DNA of 12,506 bases, from positions 1 to 12,506 of the forward strand of contig JAJRRE010000436.1 in assembly GCA_024279745.1 (NCBI GenBank). The letters are read 5' to 3'. Source of the stretch: Alphaproteobacteria bacterium (GTDB lineage Bacteria > Pseudomonadota > Alphaproteobacteria > Rhizobiales > Hyphomicrobiaceae). The notes under the pieces are model-generated. The model searched no databases. It was not told the origin of the DNA and saw nothing but the letters and a program-made list of their open reading frames with translations. How positions within the stretch are numbered: position 1 is the stretch's first letter; every line of letters starts with the position of its first letter. Shown piece after piece: positions 1 through 8,017 of the stretch. The translations under genes were made by a program, and so were the position numbers.

Positions 1-37
1 GATAAGCCCCAATGTGTCTTAAGCTGCCTTGCTCAAT

Positions 38-68
38 GATTTAGTCTGCGAGTGACTTAGTCTGCGAG
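38..68. repeat. Short tandem repeat, two 15-bp copies with 16-bp period
   Basis: GATTTAGTCTGCGAG (38-52) is followed one base later by GACTTAGTCTGCGAG (54-68), a 14/15 match. It lies about 105 bases upstream of the first gene of the cluster, in a leader that holds no other convincing gene: positions 1-172 are broken by stops in all forward frames. A 16-bp period places the copies about one and a half helical turns apart. It could be a paired binding site for a regulator of the ligase/transporter cluster or a chance duplication. I saw no convincing -35/-10 pair around it. Confidence 0.5.
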
Positions 69-158
69 CGCCTGCGGTTTTACCCCAGACTCTCGTATCC
101 AAGGGCTCCATCATGAAGTGCCCGTTGAACTAAAGGCCCGAACAATCAAGGGCTCATT

Positions 159-169
159 GGGAGGTGATT
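159..169 (+). promoter_or_regulatory. Strong Shine-Dalgarno site that decides the start of the first ligase gene
   Basis: GGGAGGTGATT contains GGAGGTGAT, fully complementary to the 3' end of bacterial 16S rRNA (AUCACCUCC). The GTG at 164-166 lies inside this site and so is unlikely to be the start codon. The in-frame TTG at 173 is 8 bases after the GGAGG core (160-164), which is ideal spacing. The site therefore argues for a TTG start at 173. Confidence 0.7.
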
Positions 170-172
170 GAA

Positions 173-2194
173 TTGGCTGCCAAGACCAGTGCGCCGACTG
201 ACAACAATGCGCGCGTATCAGGCTCGAACGCTTCTGAGCATTGTGACACGGTTCCAAAACTTCTTCTGCGCAATGCGCAGCAGATGGGCTCGCGTCCGGC
301 CATGCGCGAAAAGGATCTGGGCATATGGCAGACTTGGAACTGGGCGCAGGTCAAAGACCAGATCGAAGTGTTTTCGCTCGGGCTGCAGGCTTTGGGGCTT
401 GGCAAAGGTGATTGCATTGCCATTGTCGGCGATAACCGGCCGCGTCTGTATTGGACGTTTTGCGCGGCGCAAGCCCTGGGCGCTGTTCCGGTTCCAGTTT
501 ATCAAGATTCCGTCGCCGAAGAAATGGCCTATGTGCTCGACCACGCCGAAGTGAAATTCGCCGTCGCGGAAAACCAGGAACAGGTCGATAAACTTTTGTC
601 GATTGCCGATAAGGTCCCCTCATTGCGCAAGATTGTCTATGACGATGATCGCGGCCTGAAGAAATATGACCCGGCCAATCTGCATTCATTCATAGCGGTG
701 CAAGAGCTGGGACGCGAGGCCGTTAAAGACAATCGCGCACAGCAAGATGACTGGCTTCGCGGCATAGCATCTGGCCGCGGCGATGATATCGCTGTCATCT
801 TGTACACATCGGGCACGACAGGCAAGCCCAAAGGCGTCGTGCTAAGCCAGGAAAATATTGTCAAATCGGCAATCAACGGCAATGAGTTTGACGGCTTCAC
901 CGCTGACGATACCATGCTGGCTTACCTGCCTATGGCCTGGGTCGGCGACCATGTGTTTTCCTATGGCCAATCTTATGCCGGCGGCATGTGCGTCGCTTGC
1001 CCGGAAAGTGTGGCGACCATTGATGATGACCGGCGCGAAATCGCACCGAGTTATTTCTTTGCGCCGCCGCGTGTGTTTGAAACCATGCTGACCGCCATCA
1101 TGGTGCGCATGGAAGACGCCAGCGCAATAAAACGCACGATGTTCCATTATTTTCTTGGCGTGGCCAAACGCGGCGGCGAGAAAATCCTCGATGGCAAAGC
1201 CGTTGGTATCAAAGACCGCGCGCTTTATGCCATTGGCGATTTTCTGGTCTATGGCCCGTTGCGCAACCGCATGGGCTTTACCAAATTGCGCGTAGCCTAT
1301 ACCGCTGGCGAGGCCATCGGCCCGGAGCTGTTCAGCTTCTTTCGCTCATTGGGTATAAATCTCAAACAGCTTTACGGCTCGACCGAAGCCAGCGTTTACA
1401 TCACCATGCAGCCCAATGGCGAAGTCTACCCTGATACGGTTGGCAAGCCCGGCCCCGAAGTTGAAATCAAGATCAAGGAAGACGGCGAGGTGCTGTTTCG
1501 CTCGCCGGGTGTGTTCCGCGAATATTTCAAAAACGCAGACGCCACCCAAGAGGCAAAGGACACCGACGGCTGGATGCACACCGGGGATGCCGGGTTCATG
1601 GATCACAACGGACATCTGCGGATAATTGACCGCGCCAAGGATGTCGGGCGGATGAGCGACGGCACCATGTTCGCACCCAAATATCTGGAGAACCGGCTCA
1701 AGTTTTACCCCGAAATCAAAGAGGCGTTCACGCTCGGCGATGGGCGCGAATATACCACCGCCTTTATCAATATCGATCTGACATCAGTCGGCAATTGGGC
1801 AGAGCGCCATAACGTGAACTATGCCAGCTATCAGGAGTTGGCGGCGCACAGCGACGTTTATGAGATGATCGAGAACCGCATTGATCAGCTGAACCGCGCT
1901 TTAGCTGAAGAAGAGCAGACGGCCAAGACACAGATCAGACGGTTCTTGATCCTGCATAAGGAACTGGACGCCGATGATGGCGAACTGACCCGCACGCAAA
2001 AAGTACGCCGCCCATTCATTAATGAGCGCTATGCCCAGTTGATCGACGCGCTGTACGGCGGCGCGTCCCATTGCCAGATTAATACCCAGGTGACTTTTGA
2101 AGATGGCCGCAAGGGTATCATTGAAGGCGATGTGCGCATTGTCGACATGCCGGTTCATGGCCCCGGCAGCGTTCAGGCGGAGGCGGCTGAATGA
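173..2194 (+). CDS. AMP-forming acyl-CoA synthetase (long-chain fatty acid-CoA ligase type)
   Basis: This 673-residue protein belongs to the adenylate-forming superfamily: it activates a carboxylic acid with ATP to an acyl-AMP and transfers it to CoA in the cytoplasm. Counting from the TTG start, the motifs seen are the P-loop YTSGTTGKPKGV (211-222), YGSTEA (401-406), TGD (470-472), the hinge region IDRAKD (485-490) and the C-terminal TRTQKVRR with the expected catalytic lysine at about 610. All are intact, so the enzyme should be active. Length and the extended C-terminal segment fit the FadD15-like long-chain group often found beside HAAT transporters. The TTG start is chosen from Shine-Dalgarno spacing; GTG at 164 would add three residues. 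The stop overlaps the next ATG (ATGA), showing translational coupling to livG. The substrate cannot be read from the sequence; a long-chain or aryl-alkyl acid is an inference from context. Confidence 0.9.
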   Translation: MAAKTSAPTDNNARVSGSNASEHCDTVPKLLLRNAQQMGSRPAMREKDLGIWQTWNWAQVKDQIEVFSLGLQALGLGKGDCIAIVGDNRPRLYWTFCAAQALGAVPVPVYQDSVAEEMAYVLDHAEVKFAVAENQEQVDKLLSIADKVPSLRKIVYDDDRGLKKYDPANLHSFIAVQELGREAVKDNRAQQDDWLRGIASGRGDDIAVILYTSGTTGKPKGVVLSQENIVKSAINGNEFDGFTADDTMLAYLPMAWVGDHVFSYGQSYAGGMCVACPESVATIDDDRREIAPSYFFAPPRVFETMLTAIMVRMEDASAIKRTMFHYFLGVAKRGGEKILDGKAVGIKDRALYAIGDFLVYGPLRNRMGFTKLRVAYTAGEAIGPELFSFFRSLGINLKQLYGSTEASVYITMQPNGEVYPDTVGKPGPEVEIKIKEDGEVLFRSPGVFREYFKNADATQEAKDTDGWMHTGDAGFMDHNGHLRIIDRAKDVGRMSDGTMFAPKYLENRLKFYPEIKEAFTLGDGREYTTAFINIDLTSVGNWAERHNVNYASYQELAAHSDVYEMIENRIDQLNRALAEEEQTAKTQIRRFLILHKELDADDGELTRTQKVRRPFINERYAQLIDALYGGASHCQINTQVTFEDGRKGIIEGDVRIVDMPVHGPGSVQAEAAE

Positions 2195-3045
2195 GCCAGG
2201 GCAGCACGCAGACCAAAGCCGCCGATGCGCCTGGCGGTACAGCGCCATCAATGCATCGAGACGACGTGCCTCAATTGCATACAGAAGTGCTGCTGGATCT
2301 GACCAATGTTTCTTTGTCGTTTGGCGGTGTGAAGGCCATTCGCGATGTCAGCTTCAACATTTTAAAGGGCGAAGTGCGCGCGATCATCGGTCCCAATGGT
2401 GCTGGCAAAACGTCGATGCTCAATGTCATCAACGGCTTTTATCATCCGCAACAGGGTACGATCTGCTACAAGGGCAAAACGCGCCGGGTCATGCGCCCTT
2501 ATATCGCTGCCGGTCAGGGCATTGCGCGCACATTCCAAAATGTGGCGTTGTTCAAGGGCATGACCACGCTCGATAACATCATGGTCGGGCGTTCGCTCAA
2601 AATGAAGCGCGGTCTGTTCTGGCAAATCTTGCGCCTTGGTCCCGCCGAGCGTGAAGAAATCGAGCACCGCGAAGTGGTCGAACATATTATTGATTTTCTT
2701 GAGATCCAGCACATCCGCAAAACTCCCGTCGGCAAATTACCTTATGGCCTGCAAAAGCGGGTGGAGCTTGGCCGGGCGCTGGCCATGGAGCCGGATTTGC
2801 TGCTGCTCGATGAGCCGATGGCCGGCATGAACCTGGAGGAAAAAGAGGATATGTCGCGCTTTATTCTCACCACCAATGACAGCTTCGGCACGACCATTGC
2901 GCTGATCGAGCATGACATGGGTGTTGTAATGGATTTATCGGACCGGGTTGTTGTGCTTGATCACGGGATCAAGATCGCCGACGGCACACCCGATGAGGTC
3001 AGCTCCAACCACAAAGTAATCGATGCCTATCTGGGCGTGGCGTAA
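2191..3045 (+). CDS. livG: HAAT-family ABC transporter ATP-binding protein, LivG type
   Basis: This 284-residue ATPase is one of the two nucleotide-binding subunits that power a branched-chain-amino-acid-type importer at the inner membrane. The Walker A motif GPNGAGKTS is at 67-75. The signature position reads LPYGLQKR (183-190); LivG proteins characteristically have YG where most ABC proteins have SGG. Walker B ends LLLDEP with D207/E208, and the H-loop EHD has His241. The IARTFQN segment holds the Q-loop glutamine. About 30 polar residues precede the ABC domain, slightly longer than minimal LivG. The start codon overlaps the stop of the upstream ligase by four bases, so ligase and ATPase are probably made from one mRNA in a coupled manner. 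The partners are the permeases and second ATPase downstream. The family assignment is sure; the transported compound is not known. Confidence 0.93.
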   Translation: MSQGSTQTKAADAPGGTAPSMHRDDVPQLHTEVLLDLTNVSLSFGGVKAIRDVSFNILKGEVRAIIGPNGAGKTSMLNVINGFYHPQQGTICYKGKTRRVMRPYIAAGQGIARTFQNVALFKGMTTLDNIMVGRSLKMKRGLFWQILRLGPAEREEIEHREVVEHIIDFLEIQHIRKTPVGKLPYGLQKRVELGRALAMEPDLLLLDEPMAGMNLEEKEDMSRFILTTNDSFGTTIALIEHDMGVVMDLSDRVVVLDHGIKIADGTPDEVSSNHKVIDAYLGVA

Positions 3046-3114
3046 TCGGGACAGGGCAACGCCTGTGCGCAACAATGGCAGTGTAGATGAGCGGCATAAG
3101 TAATGAGTAGCACC

Positions 3115-3192
3115 ATGGCGCCGCAGAACATTGAACGCTTGGAACCAGTCTTGAACATCGGGCCTGAGCCTGTAAGCGGAGTTAAAGAATAG
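3115..3192 (+). other. Possible 25-codon leader ORF in the livG-livH gap
   Basis: In the 149-base gap between livG and livH, an ATG at 3115 opens 25 codons (MAPQNIERLEPVL...VSGVKE) that end at a TAG two bases before the livH ATG. An even shorter ORF (MSGISNE, 3087-3110) ends four bases ahead of it. No strong Shine-Dalgarno precedes either. The tight stop-start spacing would permit translational coupling into livH, whose own ribosome site is weak. It may equally be chance; no family resemblance is seen. Confidence 0.15.
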
Positions 3193-3194
3193 CA

Positions 3195-4151
3195 ATGGAG
3201 TTGGCGCATAAAATCTTTGTCGCCCCGTTTTGGGAAATGAGCGGCGCGCCCGATCTGTTCCTGCAGGTGTTGTGGGAAGGCTTTGTTGCGGGCACGCTCT
3301 ACTCGCTGATCGCGCTTGGCTTTGTGCTGATCTTCAAGGCCTCCGGCGTGTTTAACTTCGCACAAGGGATCATGGTCGTGTTCGGCGCCTTGTCGCTGGT
3401 TGGCCTGCACCAGCTGGGTGTCCCGGCCTGGGTGGCACTTGCGCTGTGCATCGGTATTATGTTTGTGCTGGCCTGGACCGTTGAGCGCGTTGTGCTGCGC
3501 CCGCTGGTTAATCAGCCCGACATTATTTTGTTCATGGCGACCATCGGGCTGTCGTCCTTCTTGATCGGGCTTGGTGAATTTATCTTCGGCGGCGAGCCCA
3601 AAACAATGATTACAGCTGAGCTCGGTCTGCCATCCGGCGCCATTGATTTTGCCGTGGCCGGCGGATTTGTCAGTTTGCAGAAAATTGACATCGCGGCCGC
3701 GGTTATGTCGGCGGTATTGGTCACAGTTCTGGCGGTCTTCTTTCACAAAACCCGCATTGGCCGAGCGCTGCGCGCTGTCGCCGACGATCATCAGGCGGCC
3801 ATGTCGGTTGGCATAACCTTGCAGCAGATCTGGGTGATTGTCTGGTTCGCCGCCGGCATTGTGGCGCTGGCCACCGGCATCATGTGGGGCGCGCGCTCGG
3901 ATGTCTCATTCGCCCTGGAGATTGTCGCGCTGAAAGCCCTGCCGGTTTTGATCCTGGGCGGCTTCACATCTATTCCTGGCGCCATTGTCGGCGGCCTGAT
4001 CATCGGCATCACGGAAAAGCTGGCCGAGTTTTACTGGGGCCCGCTGGTTGGCGGCTCGATTGAAACCTGGATACCCTATTTCATCGCGTTGCTGTTCTTG
4101 TGGTTCCGCCCGCAGGGCCTGTTCGGGGAGAAAATCATCGAGCGCGTCTAA
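3195..4151 (+). CDS. livH: HAAT-family ABC transporter permease, LivH type
   Basis: This 318-residue polytopic inner-membrane protein is one half of the translocation pore. It shows the LivH hallmarks: a first membrane helix beginning GTLYSLIALGFVLIFKASG, the NFAQG segment just after it, and a cytoplasmic coupling region GRALRAVADDHQAAMSVGI (about 189-207) that contacts an ATPase subunit. The C-terminus RPQGLFGEK is typical of the family. About eight hydrophobic helices can be counted. The ATG at 3195 is the first possible start, since an in-frame TAA lies at 3183; a GGAG at 3177 is rather far upstream, so the ribosome site is weak. An in-frame ATG at 3237 is an alternative that would remove 14 residues. 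It sits between livG and livM as in standard liv operons. Confidence 0.93.
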   Translation: MELAHKIFVAPFWEMSGAPDLFLQVLWEGFVAGTLYSLIALGFVLIFKASGVFNFAQGIMVVFGALSLVGLHQLGVPAWVALALCIGIMFVLAWTVERVVLRPLVNQPDIILFMATIGLSSFLIGLGEFIFGGEPKTMITAELGLPSGAIDFAVAGGFVSLQKIDIAAAVMSAVLVTVLAVFFHKTRIGRALRAVADDHQAAMSVGITLQQIWVIVWFAAGIVALATGIMWGARSDVSFALEIVALKALPVLILGGFTSIPGAIVGGLIIGITEKLAEFYWGPLVGGSIETWIPYFIALLFLWFRPQGLFGEKIIERV

Positions 4152-4253
4152 CCCATCATTCCGTTTAGCCTTCAAGCTGCTGACTTCCCGCACCATCGCC
4201 GCACCGTCCCTAACCCAAAACACGCCCCAAGGGCGCGTTGTTGAAAGAGCAAA

Positions 4254-5333
4254 ATGTTTTACCGCGAAGCTGGACAATTCAAGACAGATTACCGTTCCGA
4301 CATGGCGGTCTTTCCGATATTGCAGGACCGCATTGCAATCGGCGCGATCCTGGCGTTGATGTTTATTGTCGTACCGCTGGTGGCCAACGACTTTTGGCTC
4401 AACACCATCTTCATTCCCACCTTGATCTTTTCCCTCGCCGCCATCGGGCTCAATATCCTGACGGGCTATTGCGGTCAGCTCTCGCTTGGCACGGGCGGCT
4501 TCATGGGGGTCGGCGCCTACTCATGCTACAAGCTAACGTCGATCTTCCCCGACGTTAATATCATCATCCATATTTTGGCCTCGGGCTTCTTCGCCGCCGG
4601 GGTCGGCGTTATTTTTGGCATACCGTCCTTGCGCATCAAGGGCTTTTATCTGGCGGTGGCGACGCTTGCCTCGCAGTTTTTCCTGGAATGGTCGTTCGGG
4701 CGCATCCCGTGGCTGTATAACTATAACGATTCAGGCGCCATTGACGGCGTCAACCGCTCACTCTTCGGCATCGCGTTAACAGAGCCCTATGGCACGCCGG
4801 CATTTCAGTATCTGGTGGTGCTGTCGATCGTCGTCTTTTTGACCTGGATCGCGTCGAACCTTGTTCGTGGCCGTTATGGGCGCGCCTGGATGGCCGTGCG
4901 CGACATGGATATTGCAGCCGAGCTGATTGGCATTAAGCTACTGCGGACCAAGCTCCTGGCCTTTGCCATCTCCTCCTATTATGCCGGGGTTGCCGGTGCC
5001 ATGATGGTATTTTTGTCGCTGGGCTCAGCCGAAGTGGAAGTGTTCGATATCTTCAACGCCTCCTTCCCGATCCTGTTCATGGTGATCATTGGCGGACTGG
5101 GCTCATTAATCGGCTCGTTCATGGGCGCCGCCTTTATCACCGTACTGCCGATCCTGATCCGCGGCGCCCCGTCATTGTTCGGCTTTGAAATTCATGCTGC
5201 GACGGGTGAGCATGTACAATTGATGATGGTTGGCGGCCTTATTATATTCTTCTTGATTGTCGAGCCGCATGGTCTGGCGCGGCTATGGCAGATCGCCAAA
5301 CAAAAACTACGGCTCTGGCCGTTCCCATATTAA
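4254..5333 (+). CDS. livM: HAAT-family ABC transporter permease, LivM type
   Basis: This 359-residue inner-membrane permease is the partner of LivH. The N-terminus MFYREAGQFKTDYRSD is polar and matches a LivM subgroup commonly found with acyl-CoA ligase genes; the membrane part starts near residue 30. LivM hallmarks are NILTGYCGQLSLGTGGFMGVG, the segment IPSLRIKGFYLAVATLA, and the coupling region GRYGRAWMAVRDMDIAAELIGI (about 206-227). The end, EPHGLARLW, is also typical. The ATG at 4254 is preceded by a GAAAGAG Shine-Dalgarno-like stretch and is preferred to an ATG at 4302 because the MFYRE start is characteristic. The 102-base gap before it holds a small hairpin (CGCCC-CAA-GGGCG, 4223-4235) just ahead of the ribosome site, which might tune translation. 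Confidence 0.93.
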   Translation: MFYREAGQFKTDYRSDMAVFPILQDRIAIGAILALMFIVVPLVANDFWLNTIFIPTLIFSLAAIGLNILTGYCGQLSLGTGGFMGVGAYSCYKLTSIFPDVNIIIHILASGFFAAGVGVIFGIPSLRIKGFYLAVATLASQFFLEWSFGRIPWLYNYNDSGAIDGVNRSLFGIALTEPYGTPAFQYLVVLSIVVFLTWIASNLVRGRYGRAWMAVRDMDIAAELIGIKLLRTKLLAFAISSYYAGVAGAMMVFLSLGSAEVEVFDIFNASFPILFMVIIGGLGSLIGSFMGAAFITVLPILIRGAPSLFGFEIHAATGEHVQLMMVGGLIIFFLIVEPHGLARLWQIAKQKLRLWPFPY

Positions 5334-5441
5334 CCCACCGGCCGGATACGCGCCTCGGCCCTTTAGACCATGACCAACTCACAGGAGACACCGACCAGCC
5401 ACAACACTCTACAGCATCGAGCCGAACAGGCCCTTGGCAAG

Positions 5442-5456
5442 AGCAGTTAAACTGCT
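5442..5456. promoter_or_regulatory. Perfect 15-bp palindrome upstream of the binding-protein gene
   Basis: AGCAGTT-A-AACTGCT is a perfect inverted repeat, with 7-bp arms around a single central base. It lies 157 bases before the solute-binding-protein start, in the longest gap inside the cluster (5334-5612). Its size and symmetry fit an operator for a dimeric regulator of the TetR, GntR or MarR kind, but no regulator gene is in the window. GAGCC (5419-5423) and GGCTC (5458-5462) form a looser outer inverted repeat around it. Confidence 0.35.
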
Positions 5457-5476
5457 AGGCTCAATCTCAGTGAAAA

Positions 5477-5504
5477 AATGCCGCGATACGACAATGACGG
5501 CATT
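5477..5504 (+). other. Candidate stem-loop in the leader of the binding-protein gene
   Basis: AATGCCG (5477-5483) and CGGCATT (5498-5504) are perfect inverted repeats with a 14-base loop. No T-run follows, so it is not a standard terminator. It lies about 110 bases ahead of the start codon and could form in the mRNA leader. The rest of 5334-5612 holds a weak GGCCG/CGGCC pair at 5340-5360 just after livM and a good GGAGG ribosome site at 5601-5605; no convincing promoter boxes were found. Confidence 0.25.
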
Positions 5505-5612
5505 GCACAACCAACAACCGAATTCGACACTCACTTTTCGTAATTCTCTTTTCAACGTCGTCTCAAAAAAGCGCCAAAACAAACCAGTGGCGCAAAACTG
5601 GAGGAAGCACCT

Positions 5613-6935
5613 ATGAAACTTGCAAAACTCACCCTAGGCATTGCGGTCGGCGCGATGGCGTCAACCGGGATCGCCATGACTTCGGCGCCCGGTGCTTATG
5701 CGGCCGAGACGCTATATATTCCGCTGCTGACTTACCGCACTGGCGCCTATGCCGGCTCCGGCACACCCGTTGCCAACGGCATGCACGATTATCTGACCAT
5801 GCTCAATGAACGCGATGGCGGTATTGGCGGTATTAAAATTACCATTGAGGAATGCGAAACCGGCTATAAGGCCAGTAAGGGCGTGGAATGTTACGAATCC
5901 ACCAAGGGCAAAGGCGCGCTGGTCTATAACCCTTATTCCACCGGCATTACCTTGCAATTAATCCCCAAGGCACCAGAAGATAAAATCCCGGTATTGTCCA
6001 TGGGCTATGGCCTGTCGGCGGCGGCAGTCGGGGAAAAATTCCCCTGGACGTTTAATGCGCCAGCGACCTATTGGGGCCAGGCATCTGCCATCATCAAATA
6101 TATCAAAGCCCAGGAAAAGGGCGCGCTTAAAGGCAAGAAGATCGGCTTTATTTATCTCGATGTCGGTTATGGCCGCGAGCCACTACCGATCTTTGAAGCG
6201 CTATCGAAAGAAATGGGTTTCACCTTCATCAAGATCCCGGTAGCCGGTAAGGAAATGCAGAACCAGTCGTCGCAATGGCTACAGGTGCGCAAGCATCGTC
6301 CTGACTGGATGATCATGTGGGGCTGGGGTTCAATGAACCCGACAGCAATAAAGGAAGCGGCAAAAATCAAGTTCCCGATGGATAAATTCATTGGGGTCTG
6401 GTGGTCGGGCGGCGACGATGATGCGCGCCCAGCTGGCAAAGCCGCTATCGGTTATAAATCCGTCAACTTCCACGGCACCGGTGCGAACTATCCCGCCATG
6501 CAGGACATCATCAAGCATGTCGTCTCCAAAGGTAAAAGCCAGGTCAAGGATGTCTCCAAGGTTGGCGAAAACCTGTATAATCGCGGCGTCATGAATTCCG
6601 TGGTTATGGCCGAGGCCATCCGCAATGCGCAAAAAATCACCGGCAAGAAAAACATTACCGGCGAAGACATGCGTAAAGGTCTTGAGACCTTGAACATTAC
6701 CGCCGCACGGCTGAAGGAAATCGGGCTGGAAGGCTTTACCAACCCAATGAAGATCACCTGCAACGATCATTCCGGCGGCCATCCGATGTATATCCAGAAA
6801 TGGAACGGCAAAAACTGGGAGCGCGCTTCCGACTGGATTACGCCGATGAAGGACAAGGTTCGCGCGCTGCTCGAAGCGGCTGCGAATAAATATGTCGCCG
6901 ACAAAAAAGGCTGGAAGACCCAGAAGTGTAGCTAG
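5613..6935 (+). CDS. Periplasmic solute-binding protein of the HAAT ABC importer (type 1 fold)
   Basis: This 440-residue protein should capture the substrate in the periplasm and deliver it to the LivH/LivM-type pore. It begins with a clear Sec signal peptide: MKLAKLTLG, a hydrophobic core, then GAYA-AET with likely cleavage after Ala30. The mature part reads as a periplasmic binding protein of the LivJ/Peripla_BP_6 kind: PLLTYRTGAYAG and NGMHDYLTMLNERDGGIGG near the start, KIGFIYLDVGYGREP in the middle, and TNPMKITCNDHSGGHP near the end. Four cysteines (81, 93, 383, 439) all lie in the mature chain and could form two disulphides. The start is sure: TGGAGGAAG stands 8 bases before the ATG. 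At 440 residues it is longer than classical LivJ (about 345 mature). The ligand is unknown; the ligase neighbours suggest a carboxylic acid rather than leucine. Confidence 0.92.
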   Translation: MKLAKLTLGIAVGAMASTGIAMTSAPGAYAAETLYIPLLTYRTGAYAGSGTPVANGMHDYLTMLNERDGGIGGIKITIEECETGYKASKGVECYESTKGKGALVYNPYSTGITLQLIPKAPEDKIPVLSMGYGLSAAAVGEKFPWTFNAPATYWGQASAIIKYIKAQEKGALKGKKIGFIYLDVGYGREPLPIFEALSKEMGFTFIKIPVAGKEMQNQSSQWLQVRKHRPDWMIMWGWGSMNPTAIKEAAKIKFPMDKFIGVWWSGGDDDARPAGKAAIGYKSVNFHGTGANYPAMQDIIKHVVSKGKSQVKDVSKVGENLYNRGVMNSVVMAEAIRNAQKITGKKNITGEDMRKGLETLNITAARLKEIGLEGFTNPMKITCNDHSGGHPMYIQKWNGKNWERASDWITPMKDKVRALLEAAANKYVADKKGWKTQKCS

Positions 6936-6960
6936 GCGCGATTGCACGATCTTGCCTACT

Positions 6961-7000
6961 CTTGCCCCTCTCCCCGCTCTTACGGGGGAGAGGGGACAAG
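6961..7000. repeat. CCCTCTCCCC-type inverted repeat, copy 1 (between binding protein and livF)
   Basis: CCCCTCTCCCC (6965-6975) pairs perfectly with GGGGAGAGGGG (6985-6995) around a 9-base loop. CTTG (6961-6964) and CAAG (6997-7000) extend the stem past one bulged A. It begins 25 bases after the binding-protein stop. Elements with this core are a familiar dispersed intergenic repeat in proteobacterial genomes. A strong stem here could protect the 3' end of the binding-protein mRNA, as REP elements do after malE, giving more binding protein than membrane subunits. There is no T-run, so it is not a typical terminator. Confidence 0.75.
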
Positions 7001-7067
7001 AGATAAAATCACTCACACCAGTCCACGCGCACACACATATATTCACGACCGACAACCGGACCACTTC

Positions 7068-7931
7068 ATGACCACCACGCCTCACGCTGCCGACAAGCAA
7101 ACAAAGACGCCCAAAGCTGCGGCACCGGCCGAGACCATTTTGGCCGTCAACAATATCGAAGTGATCTATGACCATGTCATATTGGTCCTGAAAGGCGTGT
7201 CATTAGAAGTCCCGAAGGGCGGCATTGTTGCCATCCTGGGCGCGAATGGCGCCGGCAAAACCACGACTTTGAAAGCCATCTCAAACCTGCTGCACTCTGA
7301 GCGCGGCGATGTCACCAAGGGTACAATCGAATTTGAAGGCAAGCGCGTCGATAAACTCAGCCCGAATGAGTTGGTCAAGCGCGGCTGCATTCAGGTGATG
7401 GAAGGGCGCCACTGCTTTGAACATCTGGATGTCGAAGAGAATTTATTAACCGGCGCCTACACCCGCCGCGACGGTAATGCCGCCATCAAGCGCGATATCG
7501 AAATGGTCTATGATTATTTCCCGCGGCTGAAGGAGCGGCGCAAATCTCTGGCCGGGTACATCTCCGGCGGCGAGCAGCAAATGTGCGCCATTGGCCGCGC
7601 CCTTATGTCCCGGCCGAAAATGATCCTGCTGGACGAGCCGTCGATGGGCCTGGCGCCGCAACTGGTCGAGCTAATTTTTGAGATCGTCGCGCGGGTCAAC
7701 CGCGAACAGGGGGTCAGCTTTCTCCTGGCCGAACAAAACACCAATATCGCCCTGCGCTATGCCACATTCGGTTATATTCTGGAAAACGGCCGCGTGGTGC
7801 TCGACGGCGACGGTGCGTCCCTGCGCGAGAACGAAGATGTCAAGGAATTCTACCTTGGCGTATCGGGCGCTAACCGACGCTCTTTCCGTGAGGTGAAACA
7901 TTATAAACGCCGCAAGCGCTGGCTGGCCTAA
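7068..7931 (+). CDS. livF: HAAT-family ABC transporter ATP-binding protein, LivF type
   Basis: This 287-residue ATPase is the second motor subunit of the importer. Walker A GANGAGKTT is at 58-66, the LivF-type segment VMEGRHCFEHLDVEENL follows, the signature is SGGEQQ (166-171), and Walker B is LLDEPSMGLAP with D189/E190. The usual switch histidine is replaced by Gln223 in LLAEQNTNIAL, a normal LivF trait that separates it from LivG (EHD). A basic tail (HYKRRKRW) ends the protein. The ATG at 7068 is chosen because the frame upstream runs through the repeat at 6961-7000. The ribosome site is weak. The first 25 residues are polar and Ala/Thr/Lys-rich, then the ABC domain starts at ILAVNNIEVIY. 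The gene is bracketed by the two CCCTCTCCCC elements. Confidence 0.92.
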   Translation: MTTTPHAADKQTKTPKAAAPAETILAVNNIEVIYDHVILVLKGVSLEVPKGGIVAILGANGAGKTTTLKAISNLLHSERGDVTKGTIEFEGKRVDKLSPNELVKRGCIQVMEGRHCFEHLDVEENLLTGAYTRRDGNAAIKRDIEMVYDYFPRLKERRKSLAGYISGGEQQMCAIGRALMSRPKMILLDEPSMGLAPQLVELIFEIVARVNREQGVSFLLAEQNTNIALRYATFGYILENGRVVLDGDGASLRENEDVKEFYLGVSGANRRSFREVKHYKRRKRWLA

Positions 7932-8017
7932 ACAATCTGATGAATTAAACCATATTTGCTCCGCCAGCATTGACCAACAATTGAGGCATGAACGCAACAA
8001 TATATCCGTGTTTGGCC

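Noticed and set aside
3027..3791. 254-codon reverse-strand ORF opposite livH
   Set aside because: It is antisense to a certain membrane-protein gene; its His/Gln/Asp-rich composition is what the reverse complement of such a gene gives.
5434..5616. 60-codon forward ORF whose TGA overlaps the binding-protein ATG
   Set aside because: It starts at a TTG without a ribosome site, runs through the palindrome and hairpin, and has no family-like sequence; the strong GGAGG site belongs to the binding-protein gene.
6942..7067. Upstream TTG extension of livF
   Set aside because: It would translate the CCCTCTCCCC repeat; the ABC domain is complete from ATG 7068.
6330..7175. 281-codon reverse-strand ORF across the binding-protein end and livF start
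   Set aside because: It is antisense to two certain genes and spans the intergenic repeat; no motif or ribosome site supports it.
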